Positions 41,157 to 45,794 of a stretch of DNA of 45,794 bases are shown here, in pieces. The notes under the pieces were generated by a model. The model saw nothing but the letters and a program-made list of their open reading frames with translations, made no database searches and was not told where the DNA came from. Made by a program: the position numbers and the translations under genes. The stretch's first letter is position 1; each line of letters begins with the position of its first letter. Origin of the DNA: Ruminococcus flavefaciens (GTDB lineage Bacteria; Bacillota; Clostridia; Oscillospirales; Ruminococcaceae); NCBI GenBank assembly GCA_002373775.1, contig DFJW01000112.1, positions 1 to 45,794 on the forward strand, given 5' to 3'.

Positions 41157-41588
41157 TTAAAGAACGAAGCCTGCCAGAGCTGCATTGATATCCTCCTGTG
41201 AAAGTTCGCTGTTGAATTTCTCCCAGGTCGCTCTGTTCCAGATCTCGGCTCTGTTTTCAGCGCCGATCACCACCACGTCATCAGTAATGCCGGCATGGTC
41301 CCTCAGATGCTGAGCGATGAATATTCTTCCCTGCTTGTCGGGTATCTGCTTATCAGCGCAGGAGAGGAATTTTCTTCTGATATCGCTTCCTATCTTTCCG
41401 GGAACAGAATACAGCTTGCTTCTGTAGATCTCGAATTCCTGAGTAGAATAAACTGCGATGTAGCTGTCGTCGTGACCTGCACAGAGATAAAACTCTGCGC
41501 CGAGTATATCGCGGAGCTTATTGGGGAAGCTCATTCTGCCCTTCTGGTCGATACTCGGATAATAAGTACCGCACAATGGTTCTGACAT
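41157..41588 (-). CDS. mraZ: Transcriptional regulator MraZ
   Basis: First gene of the dcw cluster and DNA-binding regulator of it. The 143-residue protein has the two SpoVT/AbrB-like repeats, each with the DxxxR motif (DQKGRMSFP near residue 14 and DKQGRIFIA near 83). MraZ forms rings that bind short direct repeats in its own promoter. Such repeats with 10-bp spacing are present here at 41642-41666. Confidence 0.97.
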   Translation of the reverse strand: MSEPLCGTYYPSIDQKGRMSFPNKLRDILGAEFYLCAGHDDSYIAVYSTQEFEIYRSKLYSVPGKIGSDIRRKFLSCADKQIPDKQGRIFIAQHLRDHAGITDDVVVIGAENRAEIWNRATWEKFNSELSQEDINAALAGFVL

Positions 41589-41641
41589 GAACTTCGCCTC
41601 GCTTTCCTGATAACTCTAAAGCACCTCTCCGATGCCTCTAA

Positions 41642-41704
41642 TCACAACTCATCACCTTTTTTCACCCTTAACAATATTCTATCACTAATTGAAACATTAT
41701 TCAA
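41642..41704 (-). promoter_or_regulatory. dcw operon promoter with MraZ-type repeat boxes
   Basis: Minus-strand TTGAAT (41699-41704), 17-bp spacer, and TAGAAT (41676-41681). Downstream on the same strand GGTGA, GGTGA and TGTGA (41662-41666, 41652-41656, 41642-41646) recur every 10 bp with 5-bp gaps, the spacing of known MraZ operators. A further GTGA lies in the promoter spacer at 41682. Confidence 0.7.
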
Positions 41705-41832
41705 GACGGAATATTGCACAATGTAACGCAGGTCGAACGATGTGTTTTTGTCGATTTTGTTTAAAGTTTATCGTTGCGTACTCAGGATGCGAAACAAATG
41801 TTTTTGAATATTTAATCAATGAAGCTCAAATT

Positions 41833-41848
41833 TCACCTTTTTTCACCC
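41833..41848 (-). promoter_or_regulatory. Distal pair of MraZ-like boxes
   Basis: The 16-mer GGGTGAAAAAAGGTGA at 41652-41667 is repeated exactly at 41833-41848, about 130 bp upstream of the dcw promoter. It could be an auxiliary operator allowing looping, or serve an unrecognised promoter. The rest of 41705-41960 is A/T-rich without a convincing gene. Confidence 0.45.
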
Positions 41849-41877
41849 AAAAGGCTGTTTTTGACCTCAGAAATGAA

Positions 41878-41928
41878 GAAATAAGTCCCCGAGATTGGAA
41901 TCAGTGTTCAAACTCAAAGACTTATTTC
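41878..41928. terminator. Inverted repeat behind the SpoIID-like gene
   Basis: GAAATAAGTC and GACTTATTTC form a perfect 10-bp repeat with a 31-nt loop, 36 bp after the stop at 41964. The large loop makes it an imperfect terminator candidate. Confidence 0.35.
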
Positions 41929-41963
41929 AGATCAGCTGTTATAATTATTGTTGAGACAGATTA

Positions 41964-43601
41964 TTAAGTATTATTTTCTGTATTGACTGATGATCCGGAT
42001 GGATCAACGTTAGTATCAGGTTCTGTTGTTATGCTGCCCGGTTCTTCCGAAGTCGGCTCCGTTACATCTCCGGTAGTCGGCTCATCTGTGCCGGGTTCTG
42101 TTGAAGGATCAGCCGCCGAAGTATCTTCAGTCGCCGGCTCTTCTGTAGCAGGCTCGTCTGTTGCAGGCTCATCTGTAACAGGTTCTTCAGATGTTATCTC
42201 TTCCGTAGGATCCTCTGTAGGATCGTACTCGTAATGCTGTCTGCCGTTCGGCATAGGATCCGCTACCGGATCAAGTCGCATCACAGGATCACCGATTATC
42301 TCATAGTCTGTTACGGAATCACCGTAAGTATAGCCGATATCGAACTTGCAGGACTTGAATCCCATTGCCAGTGAGAACGGATAAGCTCTCACCCACATCT
42401 GACCGTCGATACATACATCAGTAGCATAGCCGGTCTCTTCCGAGTATATAGGCTGTATCCAGTTGGCCGGATCATCAGAAAGCGTTATTCCGTAAGCATT
42501 CTGGAGCTTTCTTCTCATAGCCGCTGTGGAATAGTAGCTTACTGTTCCGTAATGCGGATCATAAGCACTGTCGTAGTAGCTGTCCACACTTCTGAGATAC
42601 GGAATATCCTGATAGAAGACCTCATAGCAGTTTGCTGAACAGCCGCCGCATGAAGCCGAGAACATCGTAAGCGCATAGTCTCCGTCATAATAGAGTGCCT
42701 GACCAAGCACCTCTGCACAGGCGTCGATAACTATCTGCGGAGGATTTGGCTTGCCTCTCAGGTCCGAAGAATCATCACCATTATACTTTATATATGTATA
42801 TACTGCAACCGCCTGAGCTTTTATCGCCTCATATGCAAATGAACTGCCCACTTCGTTATATACTATCTTTGATACAACTTCAAGGGTGTTGCCGGCAGGT
42901 GCATGTGCGATAGTAAGATTCTCAGTTCCTACAAGCCCCGTATCCATAAGGTATGTTCCCGGGAAATAATGGAACAGTATATCCTGATATGTCCAGCCGC
43001 TGTAGAGGGCGTAGAAGTTAGCACCGTTCTGGCTCATTCCTACTCCGTGTCCCCAGCCGTAGCTGACTACAGAGAACTCGCCGGGATTTCTTGAAACTAC
43101 CGGTACTATCGGATCAGGAAGGTCACTGAGATTTCCGCCTGAAAGATACAGTTCAACGGCTGTAGGATCAGCGCTCTTGCGCTTTTTCGTCAGAAGTGGT
43201 GATGCCTGCTTTATCGCAGCGCGCTTTGCAGCGAGAGCTGTTCTCTCCTGATCGCTGATCGCCTGATTTGCCTTTTCGGCAGCTTCAGCTTTCCGCTTTG
43301 CAGCTTTTTCCGCTGCTGCAAGTATTTCCGGTGTTGTAGGCGCATAGCTCACAAGTGAGATGCTGCTGTCGTATTCAGATACTTCAGCCTTTTTCCAGTC
43401 AGCCAATTCATCGCCGCTGTGTCCGGACATCTCATCCTTTTCCTCATCTGCTGCCGTGCTGACAGATGCCTCTTCAGCAGTGATCTCTGTCAATGTTTCA
43501 TTTTCAGTCGCGTCAGAAGTCTCCATTCCTGTGAATGCAGAAAACGTGATGACCGCTGACAGCAGCACAGCTATTCCTTTGAATGTTTTATGGAATCTCA
43601 T
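41964..43601 (-). CDS. SpoIID/LytB-domain protein with permuted motif order
   Basis: A 545-residue secreted protein: signal peptide (1-26), acidic and Ala/Lys helical region to about 145, SpoIID-type domain (about 170-430), and a Glu/Pro/Thr/Asp-rich tail of about 85 residues. SpoIID is a lytic transglycosylase acting on denuded glycans. Here WGHGVGMSQNGA (183-194) with HYFPGT comes before the block holding the likely catalytic E250 and KAQAVAVYTY (261-270); in classical SpoIID that motif is at the C-terminal end. The cysteine-rich SCGGCSANC (317-325) follows. The Pro/Thr tail suggests wall spanning. No spo genes are nearby, so a vegetative role is possible. Two sortase genes lie upstream on the same strand. 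Confidence 0.85.
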   Translation of the reverse strand: MRFHKTFKGIAVLLSAVITFSAFTGMETSDATENETLTEITAEEASVSTAADEEKDEMSGHSGDELADWKKAEVSEYDSSISLVSYAPTTPEILAAAEKAAKRKAEAAEKANQAISDQERTALAAKRAAIKQASPLLTKKRKSADPTAVELYLSGGNLSDLPDPIVPVVSRNPGEFSVVSYGWGHGVGMSQNGANFYALYSGWTYQDILFHYFPGTYLMDTGLVGTENLTIAHAPAGNTLEVVSKIVYNEVGSSFAYEAIKAQAVAVYTYIKYNGDDSSDLRGKPNPPQIVIDACAEVLGQALYYDGDYALTMFSASCGGCSANCYEVFYQDIPYLRSVDSYYDSAYDPHYGTVSYYSTAAMRRKLQNAYGITLSDDPANWIQPIYSEETGYATDVCIDGQMWVRAYPFSLAMGFKSCKFDIGYTYGDSVTDYEIIGDPVMRLDPVADPMPNGRQHYEYDPTEDPTEEITSEEPVTDEPATDEPATEEPATEDTSAADPSTEPGTDEPTTGDVTEPTSEEPGSITTEPDTNVDPSGSSVNTENNT

Positions 43602-43637
43602 AATATCATTCTCCGTTATAATAAATGTGTATATTCA

Positions 43638-44612
43638 TTATTCCTGTGCTTCCTCAGATGTTTCCTCGGAAGGCTCTTCAGGAGTATGAGCTTTAATCCA
43701 TTCTTCGGTATGTACTATAGTGGACATGTCGCCGGGAACTTCTCCGTCACGCAGTCTTCTTGCCACGACAAGAAATCGCGAATTATCTTCGTCTGCATAG
43801 CAGGTCGAAAGTGTCAGCAGCTTGTCTCCGTACTGAACATCCACTCCGGTATCGAGCATCGCCCATGATTTGCAGCGGTCCACAAAGAAGTCAAAATCCT
43901 CCTTCGTGTCAAGTTCTTCCATATTCCAGTAGTGGAAGTCTGTTGCATCATAACTGCCGCTTGTTATCAGGAATGCGAATATCACATATTCATAATCCCT
44001 GTAGTTCGAACTCAGCTCAATGAACGGGCTGACATCATAGAAATCATAATCCTGACGATAACGGCGTATTGATCCGAACATCGTATTGTCAGCCATATTA
44101 TGACCATATATCACGAGGTTCTCTGACTGTTCCTCTTCATTGCTGCCGAATACATCTCTGTAATCAAGGAACAGAGTTCCGGAACGCTTATAGCTCCTGT
44201 CAAGATCGTGGTCCAGATAATAGGAATCAGGGATATATGCCTCAGGACCGTAGAAAGGTGATCCTTCCTCCACCTCGCCCGGATCTATAACTACGGGATA
44301 ATCACAGATAGTATTGTCTATCTTTATCCATCCTATGATATCCGGATTGAGTTTCAGCAGCTGCTTTGCACGGTCGGTCATCCCGGTGTTGGACGGGACA
44401 TACTTCATGCCCTCTGCCCAGTTTGCCGGAAGCTCAGGCTCCGGTTCTGTGACTGGTTCTTCTGTAGCAACAGGCGGAACTGTGGATTCGACCACAGAGC
44501 TGAACGTCGGCACGTCATTCTCTCCGGAATTGAGCTTATAAACATAAGCTCCCAATGCCACGGCGATTCCGCACGCAGCACATGCTGATACTATTTTTGC
44601 TGGTTTATTCAT
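43638..44612 (-). CDS. Class B sortase (first of pair)
   Basis: A 324-residue membrane-anchored transpeptidase that attaches surface proteins to peptidoglycan. An N-terminal membrane helix (KIVSACAACGIAVALGAYVY) precedes a Glu/Pro-rich linker and the sortase B domain with the catalytic H171 (VIYGHNMADN), C271 (LSTCY) and the conserved arginine in RFLVVARRL. IDYRDVFGS-like and YYLDHDLDRSYKRSGTLFLDYR segments are typical of SrtB. The C-terminus is short and acidic. ATG 44612 overlaps the stop of the next sortase gene by 4 bp (ATGA), so the two are translated together. No sorting-signal substrate is visible in the window. Confidence 0.93.
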   Translation of the reverse strand: MNKPAKIVSACAACGIAVALGAYVYKLNSGENDVPTFSSVVESTVPPVATEEPVTEPEPELPANWAEGMKYVPSNTGMTDRAKQLLKLNPDIIGWIKIDNTICDYPVVIDPGEVEEGSPFYGPEAYIPDSYYLDHDLDRSYKRSGTLFLDYRDVFGSNEEEQSENLVIYGHNMADNTMFGSIRRYRQDYDFYDVSPFIELSSNYRDYEYVIFAFLITSGSYDATDFHYWNMEELDTKEDFDFFVDRCKSWAMLDTGVDVQYGDKLLTLSTCYADEDNSRFLVVARRLRDGEVPGDMSTIVHTEEWIKAHTPEEPSEETSEEAQE

Positions 44613-45794
44613 TTGCTTTCAGACTCACTTTCGTCCGATCCGGAAGGACCATATGGAACAAATTCCGCATCGGGATCGTAATGCTCATTAGTTCTTATGT
44701 CATAATACATGCTCGGCCATTTGATATTCGGGTTTTCCTGACTGTTCTGAGTTCCTTCATAGGGATCTTCGCCTTCACGGACAAGACGTGCCATGATTAT
44801 AAGTCTTCCGCGGTCGCCGAGCATAGTGTTGCACGTTGACAGAGTCAGCAGCTTATCGCCGTACTCAACATCAACATCATTTGTGCGGATAGTCCTGCGC
44901 TTGGCTTCATTCACGAAATCGTAGAACGCACCTTCATCGTCAAAGTTGATCTTGTTCCAGCAGTCAAACTTTGTCTCTGTCTCATCTTCTGCATCGAGTA
45001 TGAAGAACGAGAATATTTTATATGTGTATTCGTTATAGTTGGAATTAAGATATATTATCGGATGATTCTCATAGTAATCGTAGTTCCGCTCATAGTATTT
45101 AAGGCATCCGAACATCTGGTCATCACCCATGTTATGGCCGTAGATCACGAGGTTATCGGAGTTCGGATATTCAAGATGTCCGTTGTAGTCCACGTCATCA
45201 AAATGAACACGGTAATCGAAGAAAAGCTCGCCTGCACGGTTCTGCTTGTTGTTCATTTTTCTGTCGAGGTACTTGTCATTGTCCTCTGCCTTCATGACAG
45301 GATTATTGACAAGCGTATCCGGGATCATGATAACGCCAGCCACCTCATCGTTGATGTCAAGGAGTGCCTTAGCGCCGTCAAGCAGCGTATACACAGGCTG
45401 CTCGGCATCGCCGTCCAGACTGCCGGAATATCCGCTGTTGTTGGAATGAGGTCTGTCTGAACCGAAGGAATCCCAGTAATCGCCCATTACCTTGTCATTG
45501 TACTTCTTGCTGTACCAGAGTTCATAGTAATAGTCAGCAACAAGATAACCGCATACGATTATAGCCGCTATCGAACCAAGGAACACAAGCTTCCTTATGC
45601 GCTCGCCTATACTGTCGCCCTTTCTCGGGAACAGTCCGAGAAAACTCTCCTTGAAAGTCTTTTTCTTCTTTTTCTTCTTTTTCTTTTTTTTGCCTGTATT
45701 TACCGGTGCTTCCTCTTCCGGAACAGCTAACCTCTCCGGTGCAGCATATCCAGCAGCTTCAGGTGCAGCAAACACTGCTTCACTGCGGACAGCA
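44609..45794 (-). CDS. Class B sortase (second of pair), 5' end cut by the window
   Basis: At least 394 residues; the frame stays open to the window edge and no ribosome site precedes the GTG at 45775, so the start lies outside. The visible N-terminus is Ala/Pro/Glu-rich, followed by an 11-lysine run (after PVNTGK), a basic segment and one membrane helix (LVFLGSIAAIIVCGYLVADY). The sortase B domain has LVIYGHNMGDD (catalytic His), LSTCN (catalytic Cys) and GRLIIMARL (Arg). It is a diverged paralogue of the downstream sortase with a longer cytoplasmic part. Pairs of class B sortases may divide substrates or act in pilin assembly; neither is shown here. Confidence 0.9.
   Translation of the reverse strand, partial: AVRSEAVFAAPEAAGYAAPERLAVPEEEAPVNTGKKKKKKKKKKKTFKESFLGLFPRKGDSIGERIRKLVFLGSIAAIIVCGYLVADYYYELWYSKKYNDKVMGDYWDSFGSDRPHSNNSGYSGSLDGDAEQPVYTLLDGAKALLDINDEVAGVIMIPDTLVNNPVMKAEDNDKYLDRKMNNKQNRAGELFFDYRVHFDDVDYNGHLEYPNSDNLVIYGHNMGDDQMFGCLKYYERNYDYYENHPIIYLNSNYNEYTYKIFSFFILDAEDETETKFDCWNKINFDDEGAFYDFVNEAKRRTIRTNDVDVEYGDKLLTLSTCNTMLGDRGRLIIMARLVREGEDPYEGTQNSQENPNIKWPSMYYDIRTNEHYDPDAEFVPYGPSGSDESESESK

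Noticed and set aside
41983..42234. Plus-strand Ser/Val/Gly-rich frame opposite the SpoIID-like tail
   Set aside because: A mirror of the repetitive Glu/Pro/Thr tail codons on the other strand; no start signals.

Overview
The window looks like a chromosomal segment of a cellulolytic, Gram-positive clostridial bacterium of the Ruminococcus type (Oscillospiraceae). The basis is a GH5 cellulase ending in a type I dockerin, a Firmicutes-type dcw cluster whose MurE carries the meso-diaminopimelate signature, an RqcH, a TrmK/Nif3 pair, an S-box (SAM-I) riboswitch before metK, class B sortases, several TTG starts, and sigma-A promoters of TTGACA-17-TATAAT type. The genus assignment is inference; no rRNA gene is present.

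Left third (1-16.2 kb, accessory and regulatory). A membrane diguanylate cyclase overlaps a lipoprotein sugar-binding protein and is followed by a small uncharacterised gene. Next, on the minus strand, come a six-helix potassium channel and a lone alpha-oxoamine synthase resembling bacterial serine palmitoyltransferases, with a perfect dyad operator. A tRNA-Ala(CGC) follows, with a 115-bp tandem repeat behind it. A sugar-sensor/AraC regulator is divergent from the dockerin-bearing GH5 cellulase. After a membrane protein comes a four-gene operon: response regulator, histidine kinase, and two paralogous exported proteins. Two loci (4934-5120 and 11667-11810) carry a tandem ~95-bp cassette, each unit holding a minus-strand promoter, a conserved dyad and a variable 16-17 nt core.

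Middle (16.2-28 kb, mostly housekeeping, all minus strand). metK with its SAM-I riboswitch and a small companion gene is followed, reading rightward, by a run transcribed leftward: a trmK-nif3 gene fusion, an rlmA-like methyltransferase, rqcH, 3-methyladenine DNA glycosylase, an AraC regulator and a DUF6311-like membrane protein. Then come a zinc-ribbon protein, a decayed tRNA, a SigH-like sigma factor and a DivIVA-like coiled-coil protein.

Right part (28-41.7 kb): the division and cell wall cluster, transcribed leftward in the order mraZ, rsmH, ftsL, pbpB (PASTA PBP), murE, mraY, ftsW, murG, murA, ftsQ, and ftsZ with its own promoter. murF, murD, murC and ftsA are absent from it. A MraZ-type operator sits at the dcw promoter, a strongly folded leader with an intrinsic terminator precedes pbpB, and a hairpin covers the murA ribosome binding site. 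FtsQ has an extraordinary Asn/Asp/Tyr/Gly-rich tail.

Right edge (41.9-45.8 kb): a SpoIID-type protein whose two conserved blocks are in permuted order, and two adjacent class B sortases, the last one cut by the window edge.

The best candidates for undescribed biology are the tandem promoter cassettes, the kinase operon with twin exported proteins, the structured pbpB leader, and the permuted SpoIID next to the sortase pair.
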